Origin: Bacillota bacterium
GTDB taxonomy: Bacteria; Bacillota; Clostridia; Lachnospirales; Lachnospiraceae
DNA length: 64,000 bases
Direction: 5' to 3'
Assembly: GCA_023436065.1 (NCBI GenBank)
Contig: JAEZKU010000065.1
Location: 1-64,000 of the forward strand
In this document: piece by piece, positions 1 through 8,486 of the stretch
How positions within the stretch are numbered: the first letter of the stretch is position 1
Layout of the letters: each line of letters opens with the position of its first letter
Position numbers and translations under genes: made by a program
The notes under the pieces: generated by a model
Databases searched by the model: none
What the model saw: the letters and a program-made list of their open reading frames with translations, nothing else
Told to the model about the DNA's origin: nothing

Positions 1-44
1 TACAATATTTTTGCATCTCTCTTCTGGCATCTGTCACATAACAT
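1..44 (-). CDS. McsA-like zinc-finger protein, N-terminal fragment (runs off window)
   Basis: Only the first 14 codons are inside the window (ATG at 44-42), reading MLCDRCQKRDAKIL. A strong GGGGG ribosome site lies 8 nt upstream and the start is 5 nt after the GntR stop, so translation is probably coupled. The CxxC at residues 3-6 directly after the start matches the first zinc-binding pair of McsA, the activator of the McsB arginine kinase in the ctsR-mcsA-mcsB-clpC operon. The identification rests on very few residues; another small zinc-ribbon protein is possible. Confidence 0.45.
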   Translation of the reverse strand, partial: MLCDRCQKRDAKIL

Positions 45-49
45 TGTAA

Positions 50-424
50 TTACCCCCTTTCAAATTCGTTAAAGATATCGTTAACGATTTCATGAGCCTC
101 CTCACAACTGATATTCTTGCAGAATGCCTTCGCGAGTACCACCCGCAAATCATCCCTCATTTCCTCGATTGCTTTGAGTTTATTAATATCTATGGCAATG
201 ACCGCCCCTTTTCTGCGATCGAGCTTAAGATATCCTTCCTGCTTTAAAATCGTGTATGCTTTGTTCACGGTGTGCATATTGATTCCGATATGCTCTGCCA
301 AGTCTCTGACCGAGGGTAGATTCTCCCCCTCCTGCAGCTGCGAAGTAGCAATGCCATAAATAATCTGATTTCTTAATTGAATATAGATTGCTTCATCACT
401 GTTAAAATCAATTTCTAGATACAT
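50..424 (-). CDS. GntR-family (YtrA-type) transcriptional regulator
   Basis: This 124-residue protein has an N-terminal winged helix-turn-helix (about residues 10-75, with the family motif LPSVRDLAEHIGINMHTVNKAY) and only a short helical tail. That is the size and form of the YtrA subfamily, which has no large effector domain. The start is set by GAGGTG 8 nt upstream. A 23-bp palindrome overlaps its predicted promoter, so negative autoregulation is likely. It is the first gene of a minus-strand unit whose next gene starts like mcsA; in most Firmicutes that place is held by CtsR. The ligand is unknown. Confidence 0.85.
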   Translation of the reverse strand: MYLEIDFNSDEAIYIQLRNQIIYGIATSQLQEGENLPSVRDLAEHIGINMHTVNKAYTILKQEGYLKLDRRKGAVIAIDINKLKAIEEMRDDLRVVLAKAFCKNISCEEAHEIVNDIFNEFERG

Positions 425-495
425 TCGGATACACCTCGTTATATTACATAGTATTCGGCATCTTTTTTTGTGCCAAAGAGACCAAGATATTATAT

Positions 496-518
496 CTGTT
501 ATACATACAGTATAACAG
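496..518. promoter_or_regulatory. Palindromic operator in the gntR promoter
   Basis: Perfect inverted repeat CTGTTATAC-N5-GTATAACAG. It covers the predicted -10 of the gntR promoter on the minus strand, as expected for autorepression by a dimeric GntR protein. Binding is inferred. Confidence 0.65.
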
Positions 519-536
519 TCCTATAAAATTTGTCAA
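509..536 (-). promoter_or_regulatory. SigA-type promoter of gntR
   Basis: Minus strand -35 TTGACA (536-531), 16-nt spacer, -10 TATACT (514-509). A second possible -10, TATAAT, lies at 494-489. The -35 almost touches the stop codon of the upstream gene at 540. Confidence 0.7.
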
Positions 537-539
537 GTG

Positions 540-1784
540 TTATTCCAAGTCGTCCTCTTTATAACCGCGTCCCTTGATGACGGCACGGATCAGCAGAGTA
601 ATCAGGAGCGCACAGACTGCACATAGCAGAGCAATTACGATTGCAGCCCTGTTTAAGTTAGTGCGATACTTCTGTTCTGCCTCTGAGTCTGCAGTATTCG
701 TTGTATCGTTTACTACCGTGTTATTCTTACGCACGAAGCGTTGTATCGTCTTTTCTATCTTATCGTATTGATAGAAGCCCACCTCTCCCGACTCATTCTG
801 GGCATATAACAGTAAGAAATCACTGCCCAGATCATTCTCAGGATAGTAAGCCGCTACCGATACATCAGACAGAAGCAGTGTCGTCTTTTTATAGCCCTCC
901 GGTATCACAATGCTGCTGTCAGGCTCCAGTAGCTTATATTTGCCGCTGTAAACTACGTACTTTCCATCCTCTTCTCTCACCACACGGAAGCTGTTTTTTG
1001 TGCTCTCTTCCGGTATGCCTGTCACTTCCGGATCGATTACCGTCGGTGCCGCTTCCTTGACTGCTTTGATACTATATTCTATGTTAGCTCCTGATTCTGC
1101 TAACACTTGAATGGTTATTTTATTTTGCCCTTCTGACAAATTATCATTCCCTGTTACTGTCACTGTTGATTTTTCATCCTCCGGAAGTGCCACAATGATT
1201 AATTTCTCCGTATCATAGCTTACCTCGGTACTGTAGTCATAGATATCGGGACTGAATGCAGGAGTCAGCGAAGAGGGGCTGATCTGAAGCTCCTTCAGCT
1301 TTGTATTGGAGGATGCGGTCTCAGGCGCTGTTACATTGATTGTCAGGGTATTGCTTGAAACAGACATAGCAACTCCGTCCTTACTATCATATACCATGAT
1401 CTGGTTCCCATCACTGAAGGAAATATCGCAGATACCCACCTCAACTGCTTCGAATTTCATGGTGTATTTACGCTTTTTCGTACCGTTCGCAACCTCTCTG
1501 TCGGATATCTTCAGATATCCGCTGCCACCTTTTATTTTACTGGTTCCGCCCTGATACTCCAAAACAGTATCATCATAGGTTATCGCTGCCTCAATATCAC
1601 CAAATTCCGTATTCGACGACACTGTCAGATAGACGAAGAATTCCTCTCCCACCTTTACCTCAGCAACCTCTGTAGTCAGTTCAGCCTCAGCACTTGCTGC
1701 AAGTGCGATCGCAGGAGGTAAGCTGCCCCCAGCAACTAAAAGTATCAGTATTATTGCAATCCATCGAATGCTATGTTTCTTCAT
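540..1784 (-). CDS. Exported cohesin-domain protein with cadherin-like domain and C-terminal membrane anchor
   Basis: A 414-residue protein with a signal peptide (residues 1-30, cleavage near ALAASAEA), a cohesin-type beta sandwich (about 33-155, with the typical VKVGEEFFVYLTVSSN and AAITYDDTVLEYQG strands) and a cadherin-like beta-sandwich domain (about 160-245, starting LKELQISPSSLTPAFSP). A linker and a single transmembrane helix follow near 380-405, with a basic/acidic cytoplasmic tail. It is probably anchored in the membrane facing outward. Cohesin domains can bind dockerins, but no dockerin is visible nearby and this form of the domain also occurs in surface proteins unrelated to cellulosomes. 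A GGGGGG ribosome site precedes the ATG. Confidence 0.75.
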   Translation of the reverse strand: MKKHSIRWIAIILILLVAGGSLPPAIALAASAEAELTTEVAEVKVGEEFFVYLTVSSNTEFGDIEAAITYDDTVLEYQGGTSKIKGGSGYLKISDREVANGTKKRKYTMKFEAVEVGICDISFSDGNQIMVYDSKDGVAMSVSSNTLTINVTAPETASSNTKLKELQISPSSLTPAFSPDIYDYSTEVSYDTEKLIIVALPEDEKSTVTVTGNDNLSEGQNKITIQVLAESGANIEYSIKAVKEAAPTVIDPEVTGIPEESTKNSFRVVREEDGKYVVYSGKYKLLEPDSSIVIPEGYKKTTLLLSDVSVAAYYPENDLGSDFLLLYAQNESGEVGFYQYDKIEKTIQRFVRKNNTVVNDTTNTADSEAEQKYRTNLNRAAIVIALLCAVCALLITLLIRAVIKGRGYKEDDLE

Positions 1785-1821
1785 TTTATGACCCCCCGTC
1801 TTCTATCCATAAAATACAACA

Positions 1822-1852
1822 TCCGGCCGACAGGCATTAACCCGCGGCCGGA
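1822..1852 (-). terminator. Terminator of the autolysin gene
   Basis: GC-rich stem TCCGGCCG/CGGCCGGA with a 15-nt loop, about 80 nt beyond the stop at 1930 on the minus strand and followed by a T-rich stretch. Confidence 0.6.
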
Positions 1853-1929
1853 CAAGTTCTTCGTGTAATTCCAAGCCTGCTGCTATATGATTACCACTGC
1901 GAAGCTTATTATTCCAGGCAAAGTATTCA

Positions 1930-4659
1930 CTATTGCCTTACGATATTAATTGTGTAATTGGCAATATCACCATTTTCGGCAATGACAGCAACGACAACCG
2001 TATTATTACCAACATTGATCGGTATCGTTCCTCCTCCGCTTATGGTAGCCTTCTTGCTCACCGTTGTTGCATTTACCTGAATGTAATCAACTGAGTTATC
2101 TACGATCAGATAATAATTGTACTCCGTCTGATTGAAGGTCGGCGTGATAGCCAGCTCTTTTCCTGTATTATCAAGAACCTTCAGACTCTTCATACGGTTA
2201 TTAGGATTGAATTTCGTAACCGGTGCCGGAGCCGGCTGTTCAGGCATGTTAAGGTAAACCGGTATCGAGAATATGATCGGTGAATCAATCATACCGTTAT
2301 ATGCGGTTAATATCTTCTTACCTTCCGCATAGGGAGCTTCCACATTAGTCATGTACTGATGGTAATAGGTTGATTGCGGTGTTACATTGAATTTCTGCAG
2401 GTAGATCGTGTCCTGTCCCCTGTTAATATAACTTCCTCCGATATAATAGGAACCACCCACGATGGATTTATAAGGACTGGTCCAGGGGATCATATACATC
2501 GAATTGCTTACCGCATTCGTAGTACCATTCTTTGCGAATTTCAAACCGTTCGCAATCGCTCCGCCGCCTGCGCTGTCATTGGCACCGATATTATAAAAGT
2601 TATAAAGTCCCTCATAACCGGAATAAGTGCCGCTGACGCTGTTGCTTAAGGTGGTTGGTCCTGTCACGATCTCCTGCTTCACACGAGAAGCCAGATGATA
2701 CGGACTGACACCGGAATATTCAGCAGCCTTGACAAAGGTTTGTGCATAGGTCAGGGATTGTACATTTCCGCTTTCATCTGTATAGGTATAGGCTGCATTA
2801 TACATTGCCGTACCCTTGAGGATGTTCTCAACACCGCTGATATTCTGGTAATTGCTTTGATACTTCAAAAGCTCAAATTGGAAAATACCGTTGGCCGTTA
2901 GGAAATTTCTCGGATCCATATAGTAGGAAATCGCTTCTTTGGAGGCTGTAACCCAAGTGGACCCATCGAATACGATGAAGGTATCCGTCTTCCAATTATA
3001 CGCACCGCTCTCGAGGGATTTCCATTCCACACCCTTTGTGTTCGGAATTACGTTCTTACCCGGAGTGCTTTCTGCAGTGATCACCGTATTCCAGTCCAGG
3101 CCTGTATGATAGGCCTTGAATTCCCAGTTTGGATATTGGGCATGGAGTAATCGAAGTGCTGTTTTATAGCTATCCGGGAAGCCCTCCGCAACCAGCTTGC
3201 TCTCAAAATCCATATTGGAGGTATCTACCGGCGGGGTCGGAGTTATGGTAACCACTGGGGTCGAACCACCCGGAAGTGTATCTCCTATGTATATATATTC
3301 GGCTCTTACATCACCATATATTCCTTCACTGGTTGAAATGCTGTAATAAGGATATCCATCAACATTCACTGCCGCCGTAACCAAAACCTTCTGGCCGTTA
3401 ACCAGGGTCACCGGCTGATTATTATAATACATATAATCGCTCGAAAGTTGGATATTCTGATAGATATTCAAGCGCTCAGTATTGACGACAAAACCGTTCA
3501 TGGGATTTCCTATCCCATAATACACCTGATTGTTCGGAACCTGTACAATAGTTCCTCCCGGGGTAGGGGGCGGTGTAACCTGAAGCGTCGGTGTTGCCGT
3601 CGGCTTCGGTGTCGGGGCTACAGTTACCGTCGGAGAAGGTACCGCCGGAGTCGTGGGCTTCGGAGTTGGCTTCTTCGTTGGCTTTGGCGTCGCCGTTGGC
3701 TTTGGTGTCGCCGTAGGTTTTGTCGTGGCTGTCGGCTTCGGTGTCGGGGTGGCTTTCGCTTCTGTCGCTACAAAGCTGACCTGAACAGCCTCCGCAAACC
3801 CGGTATATTTCTTTCCATCGACAGTAAAGGTTACCTTAAACCATTTGGCACCTGATACAGTTGCTTCCTCCGTGATTGTGACCTGTTTCCCTTTTTTCAG
3901 ATAAATGATATTTCCGCTTTTATTCTTAATGTAAGCTGCTTTACTGCTAGCCTTAGATCTGATTTTTATCTTAGAAGCTGACACCGTTCCTTTGATGGAC
4001 TTACTGAAATCCAGATTGAGTAAGGTTCCGAGTACATATCCTGTCTTAGTCTTTCCTTCTGATTTGAAGGATATGCCATACCATTTCTGACCGTCCACAA
4101 CCTTTTCACTGATGACAGTAACGGTATCCCCTTTCAATAAGCTTCCGACTTTCCCGTAAGTCGTTGCAGGTCCGCTTCTGACATTTAAGGAACTTGCAGT
4201 TACAGAGGCCTTCAGGCTGACTGTTTTGGTAATCTCAACACCCTTTGATGAGTCCGGTGCTGTTGTAGCTTTCGGCGTTGCGGTTGGCTTCTGTGTAGCA
4301 GTAGGTTTCGGTGTAGCAGTAGGCTTCGGAGTCGGAGTTACCTCTACACTGATAAAATCCTTATGTACATAGCCTTCCACAAGCTTCCCGTTGAACCTTA
4401 AGGATACGTAATAAAAATCTCCCTGTTCCTCTATGATATTAACTGATTCTCCCTTAACAAGATATACAAAGGTCCCATTCAAATCTACCTTTTTCGCGGT
4501 AGTTGAGGGTTCCGTACGTACATTTAAGGTATTGGCAATGACCTTGCCCGTCCAGGCTGCGTATGCCTTATGAACGGCACCACCCATAAGTCCCTGCGGA
4601 ACAACCATCGCCAGAATCAGCAGAATAATCAGTCCTTTGTTAGCATACCATCTTTTCAT
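1930..4659 (-). CDS. Secreted SH3-domain autolysin with GH73-type glucosaminidase domain
   Basis: A 909-residue exported protein predicted to cut the glycan strands of peptidoglycan. It has a signal peptide (about 1-34, ending KAYAA), one bacterial SH3 domain (about 35-105), a TPKPTAT linker, two more SH3-like domains (about 150-300), a second and longer Pro/Thr linker (about 300-370) and a fourth SH3-like unit (about 385-455). The N-acetylglucosaminidase domain (about 490-780) has its probable catalytic Glu at residue 663 in SRVKQEI. A C-terminal cadherin-like sandwich (about 820-909) follows. SH3 and cadherin-like modules probably hold it on the wall. The upstream repeat array suggests tight control, as is usual for autolysins. 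There is no LPXTG motif or transmembrane tail. Confidence 0.85.
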   Translation of the reverse strand: MKRWYANKGLIILLILAMVVPQGLMGGAVHKAYAAWTGKVIANTLNVRTEPSTTAKKVDLNGTFVYLVKGESVNIIEEQGDFYYVSLRFNGKLVEGYVHKDFISVEVTPTPKPTATPKPTATQKPTATPKATTAPDSSKGVEITKTVSLKASVTASSLNVRSGPATTYGKVGSLLKGDTVTVISEKVVDGQKWYGISFKSEGKTKTGYVLGTLLNLDFSKSIKGTVSASKIKIRSKASSKAAYIKNKSGNIIYLKKGKQVTITEEATVSGAKWFKVTFTVDGKKYTGFAEAVQVSFVATEAKATPTPKPTATTKPTATPKPTATPKPTKKPTPKPTTPAVPSPTVTVAPTPKPTATPTLQVTPPPTPGGTIVQVPNNQVYYGIGNPMNGFVVNTERLNIYQNIQLSSDYMYYNNQPVTLVNGQKVLVTAAVNVDGYPYYSISTSEGIYGDVRAEYIYIGDTLPGGSTPVVTITPTPPVDTSNMDFESKLVAEGFPDSYKTALRLLHAQYPNWEFKAYHTGLDWNTVITAESTPGKNVIPNTKGVEWKSLESGAYNWKTDTFIVFDGSTWVTASKEAISYYMDPRNFLTANGIFQFELLKYQSNYQNISGVENILKGTAMYNAAYTYTDESGNVQSLTYAQTFVKAAEYSGVSPYHLASRVKQEIVTGPTTLSNSVSGTYSGYEGLYNFYNIGANDSAGGGAIANGLKFAKNGTTNAVSNSMYMIPWTSPYKSIVGGSYYIGGSYINRGQDTIYLQKFNVTPQSTYYHQYMTNVEAPYAEGKKILTAYNGMIDSPIIFSIPVYLNMPEQPAPAPVTKFNPNNRMKSLKVLDNTGKELAITPTFNQTEYNYYLIVDNSVDYIQVNATTVSKKATISGGGTIPINVGNNTVVVAVIAENGDIANYTINIVRQ

Positions 4660-4736
4660 TCAATACCCCTTTCGAAACCAAGCAATAACCAAGAAAACCA
4701 ACTGTGATGTAAACCAATCAGATACCCTCAGATAAC

Positions 4737-4828
4737 TTCATATTACTTTTAAATCACTTTAAGCCCACTTCAAATCACTTCAAAATAGTTCAAATTAGTT
4801 CACATTACTTCACATTGCTCACAGTTAT
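4737..4828. repeat. Tandem 10-11 bp TTCA(A/C)ATTAC-like repeat array upstream of the autolysin gene
   Basis: About nine consecutive degenerate units can be read at 4737, 4747, 4758, 4769, 4779, 4789, 4799, 4809 and 4819. The central ones are TTCAAATCAC, TTCAAAATAG, TTCAAATTAG, TTCACATTAC and TTCACATTGC. On the minus strand (sense for the autolysin) they read TGTGAA/TTTGAA every 10 bp. Such helical-phase direct repeats are typical of operators for OmpR/PhoB-family regulators; WalR sites (TGTWAH-N5-TGTWAH) upstream of autolysin genes are the closest known parallel. Operator function is inferred. Confidence 0.6.
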
Positions 4829-5098
4829 TTCAAGATTTTACATATTAAGTATGGCAGGATTATGTCACTCCTTGTATTTTAAGTCACATCCTGCAATATT
4901 AAGATATATTTAACAATTTCTTAAGGAATCCGAAAACATACTGACCCCTTCAGAACTTTAAATAAATTAACATCAGTTCAAAACGATATTACGTACCCCA
5001 CCCCCGCTGAACTCTGAGGCGTTCATGTTTAGCGTTTTCGAAAAATACAACCTTTAATTTTTCAGATATTTATACATTAGTACCGTAACGTAAAGCAT

Positions 5099-5262
5099 AG
5101 AAAGAGCACGGACTATGTATCCTCGTAATGCACTCTTTGGGAGACAGTCTGTTGTTTTGTATGTGACAAGCGAACATGAGTATCATGTACGATTGTCACA
5201 TACAAAACAGCAGGATGTCTTCCGACGAGTGTGTGAGAGGATACATAGTCCGTGCTCTTTCT
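5099..5262. repeat. 164-bp near-palindrome (long hairpin) downstream of purD
   Basis: The left arm begins AGAAAGAGCACGGACTATG and the right arm ends with its exact complement. A second well-paired block (TGTTTTGTATGTGACAA) and an apical ACATGA-GTA-TCATGT complete the stem, with an imperfect middle part. It starts about 40 nt after the purD stop. No T-run follows on either side, so it is not a standard terminator. Confidence 0.85.
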
Positions 5263-5304
5263 ATTCACTACCTTCAATCTTCACTTACTCAACTAAACAA
5301 AGCC

Positions 5305-6576
5305 TCAGATTTCTTCGATGGCCTTTCCGATATCATTTCTCATATATTTATTGTCAAACTCGACCCAGCCGGTCGCTTCGTAGGCCTTTTTTCTAGCCTC
5401 TTTCAAGTCCCTGCCGGTCGCTGTCACACCAAGGACACGACCTCCGCTTGTAACGATGTCATTCCCTGATAGCTTCGTACCTGCATGGAATACAAAATAA
5501 TCTTCCTTCTCACGGAAGTTCTCCAGCCCCTTGATCGGGAAGCCCTTTTCATAATGCTCCGGATATCCGTCAGAAGCCAGAATAACACATACAGCAGCAT
5601 TATCCTCAAATTCAAGTTTGATTTGATCCAATCTTCCATCGATGCAGGCTTCAAAAACCTCAATAATGTCATTCTTCATTCTCGGAAGAACAACCTGTGT
5701 TTCGGGATCGCCGAAACGTGCATTGTATTCCAACACTTTGGGCCCATCCTTCGTCAGCATCAGACCGACAAACAGGATTCCGATGAATTCCCTGCCCTCT
5801 GCCTTCATAGCCGCCATCGTCGGTTCATAGATATTTCTGACGCAGAACTCGTCAATCTCCTTCGTATAAAACGGACTCGGGGAAAAGGTTCCCATTCCTC
5901 CGGTGTTAAGTCCCTGATCATTATCCTTCGCTCTCTTGTGATCCTGGGCGCTGGTCATCGGAAGGATTCTGCTTCCGTCGCAGAAGGCCAACACGGACAC
6001 CTCGCGTCCGGTCATGAATTCTTCTATTACCAGACGATCACCTGCTGAGCCGAACTGCTTATCCTCCATGATCTGCTTCACACCCTCTGTTGCCTCCTCG
6101 AAGTTATTACAGATCAGGACTCCCTTACCGAGCGCCAGACCATCTGCCTTAAGCACAATCGGAAAGCTGGCCTTACTCAGATAATTCACGGCGTCCTTCG
6201 GATTATCAAAGGTCTCGTAGGCTGCGGATGGGATATGGTATTTCTTCATCAGGTCCTTGGAAAATGCTTTCGAACCTTCCAGGATAGCAGCATTCTTTCT
6301 GGGCCCGAAGACACGCAGTCCCCTGGCTTCAAAGACATCAACGACACCGCCGACCAAAGGATCATCCGGTCCGACTATAGTAAGATCAATTCCTTCTCCG
6401 GCTGCAAACTTTGCCAGGCCTGCAAAATCACTCACGGGAATATCCACACCTTCCGCAAGCTCTGCTATGCCGGCATTTCCCGGTGCACAGTAAAGTCTGT
6501 CCACCTTTGGACTCATCGAAATCTTTTTTACAATCGCATGCTCTCTTCCGCCACTGCCGATTACTAATACCTTCAT
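5305..6576 (-). CDS. purD: Phosphoribosylamine--glycine ligase (GAR synthetase)
   Basis: The enzyme joins glycine to phosphoribosylamine with ATP, the second step of de novo purine synthesis, in the cytoplasm. The 423-residue length is normal. It opens with the N-terminal Rossmann part (VLVIGSGGREHAIVKK) and has the ATP-grasp domain (about 105-300) with LKADGLALGKGV and the metal-site region YNARFGDPETQ, followed by the C-terminal lid domain. GGAGGG precedes the ATG. It is the last gene of the purM-purN-purD unit, 90 nt after purN. Confidence 0.97.
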   Translation of the reverse strand: MKVLVIGSGGREHAIVKKISMSPKVDRLYCAPGNAGIAELAEGVDIPVSDFAGLAKFAAGEGIDLTIVGPDDPLVGGVVDVFEARGLRVFGPRKNAAILEGSKAFSKDLMKKYHIPSAAYETFDNPKDAVNYLSKASFPIVLKADGLALGKGVLICNNFEEATEGVKQIMEDKQFGSAGDRLVIEEFMTGREVSVLAFCDGSRILPMTSAQDHKRAKDNDQGLNTGGMGTFSPSPFYTKEIDEFCVRNIYEPTMAAMKAEGREFIGILFVGLMLTKDGPKVLEYNARFGDPETQVVLPRMKNDIIEVFEACIDGRLDQIKLEFEDNAAVCVILASDGYPEHYEKGFPIKGLENFREKEDYFVFHAGTKLSGNDIVTSGGRVLGVTATGRDLKEARKKAYEATGWVEFDNKYMRNDIGKAIEEI

Positions 6577-6666
6577 CTCTTACCCTCCGTATTCAAAGCA
6601 TATTTTATAATGACGAACGCAAAAAACAGAAAGCAATTAGGTCATTGCCATCTGTTTTATGTGCTG

Positions 6667-7293
6667 CTAATTTATTTTTTTCACGATATTATTCTCAATG
6701 ACCAGCTTATTCTGCGAAATCAAACGTACTGCTTCAGGCAACAGCTCCCACTCAGCCTGTTCCATTACTCTTCTCTGAAGTATCTCAGGAGTATCGCTAT
6801 CCTTTACAGACACTGCCTTTTGAAGGATAATCGGGCCGGTATCGGTCCCCTCATCCACAAAATGTACTGTCGCACCAGTCACCTTCACTCCACGCGCCAG
6901 TACAGCTTCGTGCACCTTCAGACCATAATAGCCATCCCCGCAAAAGGCGGGAAGCAATGACGGATGGACATTAATGATTCTGTTACGATATCTCCTGACA
7001 AGCTCTTCCGGAAGAATGTACAGGCATCCTGCCAATACGATCAGATCCACCTGATAGCTATCGATTAATTTCTGCAATGCCTCATCAAATTCTTCCTTAC
7101 TGGCAAAGTTCTTTTTTGCAATCGCTTCCGCAGAAATATTGTGACGTCTTGCCCGTTCCAACGCATACGCACTGGGGTTGTTGCTGATCACAACCTCTAT
7201 CCTCACATCTGGAAGCTTCTTTTGTTCAATCTGATCGATCAGTGCCTGCAGGTTAGTCCCACCGCCCGAGACCAGCACAGCCAGCTTTAGCAT
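6667..7293 (-). CDS. purN: Phosphoribosylglycinamide formyltransferase (GAR transformylase)
   Basis: Transfers a formyl group from 10-formyl-tetrahydrofolate to GAR, the third purine step. The 208 residues include the substrate loop VSGGGTNLQAL (residues 8-18), the catalytic NVHPSLLPAF block (Asn-His) and GATVHFVDEGTDTGPII with the catalytic Asp. It overlaps the upstream purM by 7 bp, so translation is coupled. Its ribosome site (AAGGGAG) lies inside purM. Confidence 0.96.
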   Translation of the reverse strand: MLKLAVLVSGGGTNLQALIDQIEQKKLPDVRIEVVISNNPSAYALERARRHNISAEAIAKKNFASKEEFDEALQKLIDSYQVDLIVLAGCLYILPEELVRRYRNRIINVHPSLLPAFCGDGYYGLKVHEAVLARGVKVTGATVHFVDEGTDTGPIILQKAVSVKDSDTPEILQRRVMEQAEWELLPEAVRLISQNKLVIENNIVKKIN

Positions 7294-8312
7294 AAGGTAA
7301 CTCCCTTCATTCCATTAACGGTCTCCCCTATGATATATGCCTTTTCTCCTACTGCCTCAATCAGCTTCACAGCCTGATCAGCCTCCGTAGGATCTACCGC
7401 TATCAGCATACCAATACCCATATTATAGGTATTGTACATGATCTTCTCTTCAATGTCCCCATCCTTTTGTAACATACCGAAAATAGACGGAACAGTATAG
7501 CTATTCTTCTTAATCATGGCATGAATTCCCTCAGGAAGCATTCTCGGTATATTCTCATAAAAACCACCGCCGGTAATATGGCTGCAGGCCTTCACTGTAA
7601 CATTTCCGTTCTTTAAGCTTTTTAAAGCTTTTACGTATATTTTCGTGGGAGCAAGCAAGGTCTCTCCCAAAGTAGCACCTAGGGCTTCATAATAAGTATC
7701 CAGAGTCTCTCTCTGCATGCGGAACACCTTCCTGACCAGGGAGTATCCGTTGCTATGAATACCGGAGGAGGCGATTCCGATCAATGTATCTCCCTGCTTG
7801 ACAGTCGCACCGGTAATCAACCTTTTCTGGTCAATGATTCCTACCGCAAAGCCTGCCAGATCATACTCATCAACAGGGTAAAAGCCGGGCATCTCCGCGG
7901 TCTCACCGCCGATCAATGCTGCACCAGCCTGCTTACAACCTTCTGCAACGCCCTTCACGATCATGGCAATCTTCTCGGGTTCATTCTTACCGCAGGCAAT
8001 ATAATCAAGGAAAAACAGGGGCTCGGCACCCGCACATGCAATATCGTTGACACACATGGCAACACAGTCGATACCTATCGTATCATGCTTATCCATCAGA
8101 AATGCAAGCTTCAGCTTTGTACCAACTCCGTCCGTACCGGACACCAGAGTCGGCTGCTCCATATTCTTAAAGCCCTCCAGAGAAAATGCTCCTGAAAAGC
8201 CTCCGATATCGGAAAGAACCTCTTTACGCATGGTTCCCTTAATATGCTCCTTCATCAGGTCAACTGCCTTATATCCGGCTTCAATATCCACTCCTGCCTT
8301 CTTATAATCCAT
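7287..8312 (-). CDS. purM: Phosphoribosylformylglycinamidine cyclo-ligase (AIR synthetase)
   Basis: Closes the imidazole ring of AIR using ATP, the fifth purine step. The 341 residues are typical of the PurM/HypE fold: DYKKAGVDIEAG at the start, GTDGVGTKLKLAF, DCVAMCVNDIACAGAEPLFFLDY and the C-terminal SHITGGGFYENIPRMLP. AGGAGG lies 8 nt before the ATG. It is the first gene of the purM-N-D unit. No clear PurR box or purine riboswitch is visible in the 170 nt upstream. Confidence 0.97.
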   Translation of the reverse strand: MDYKKAGVDIEAGYKAVDLMKEHIKGTMRKEVLSDIGGFSGAFSLEGFKNMEQPTLVSGTDGVGTKLKLAFLMDKHDTIGIDCVAMCVNDIACAGAEPLFFLDYIACGKNEPEKIAMIVKGVAEGCKQAGAALIGGETAEMPGFYPVDEYDLAGFAVGIIDQKRLITGATVKQGDTLIGIASSGIHSNGYSLVRKVFRMQRETLDTYYEALGATLGETLLAPTKIYVKALKSLKNGNVTVKACSHITGGGFYENIPRMLPEGIHAMIKKNSYTVPSIFGMLQKDGDIEEKIMYNTYNMGIGMLIAVDPTEADQAVKLIEAVGEKAYIIGETVNGMKGVTLC

Positions 8313-8486
8313 CTGTGATACCTCCTAATAGGTTAAACAGCCGCTGCTGCACACTACTCTTTATCTGCTCACATTTTAGCATATTCGTTTTGGTTTGTCG
8401 TTAATTTTCGACGGATAATTTCTTATGCTATTTATTAGCTTGATTAATATATTAGGCGTGATCTATAAGCATACATTATTTCATTC

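Larger units (their letters stand above)
4660..5304. other. 645-bp intergenic region with repeat array and two hairpins
   Basis: No credible gene. From the autolysin side it holds the autolysin 5' UTR (4660-4730), a 10-11 bp repeat array (4737-4828), a 7-bp stem GCAGGAT/ATCCTGC (about 4855-4896) whose loop carries two GTCAC copies, an AT-rich stretch with no recognisable motif (4900-5098), and a 164-bp near-palindrome (5099-5262) beyond the purD stop. Confidence 0.7.

Noticed and set aside
540..1784. Cellulosome scaffoldin
   Set aside because: Only one cohesin-like domain, no carbohydrate-binding module, and no dockerin proteins in the window.
3448..3855. Arg-rich plus-strand frame across the autolysin linker
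   Set aside because: Produced by the antisense of the TPKPT repeat; not protein-like.
4737..4828. CRISPR array
   Set aside because: The units are 10-11 bp with no unique spacers, and no cas genes are present.
8313..8486. Purine riboswitch or PurR box upstream of purM
   Set aside because: No three-stem purine aptamer motif or clear AWWWCCGAACWWT box could be identified.
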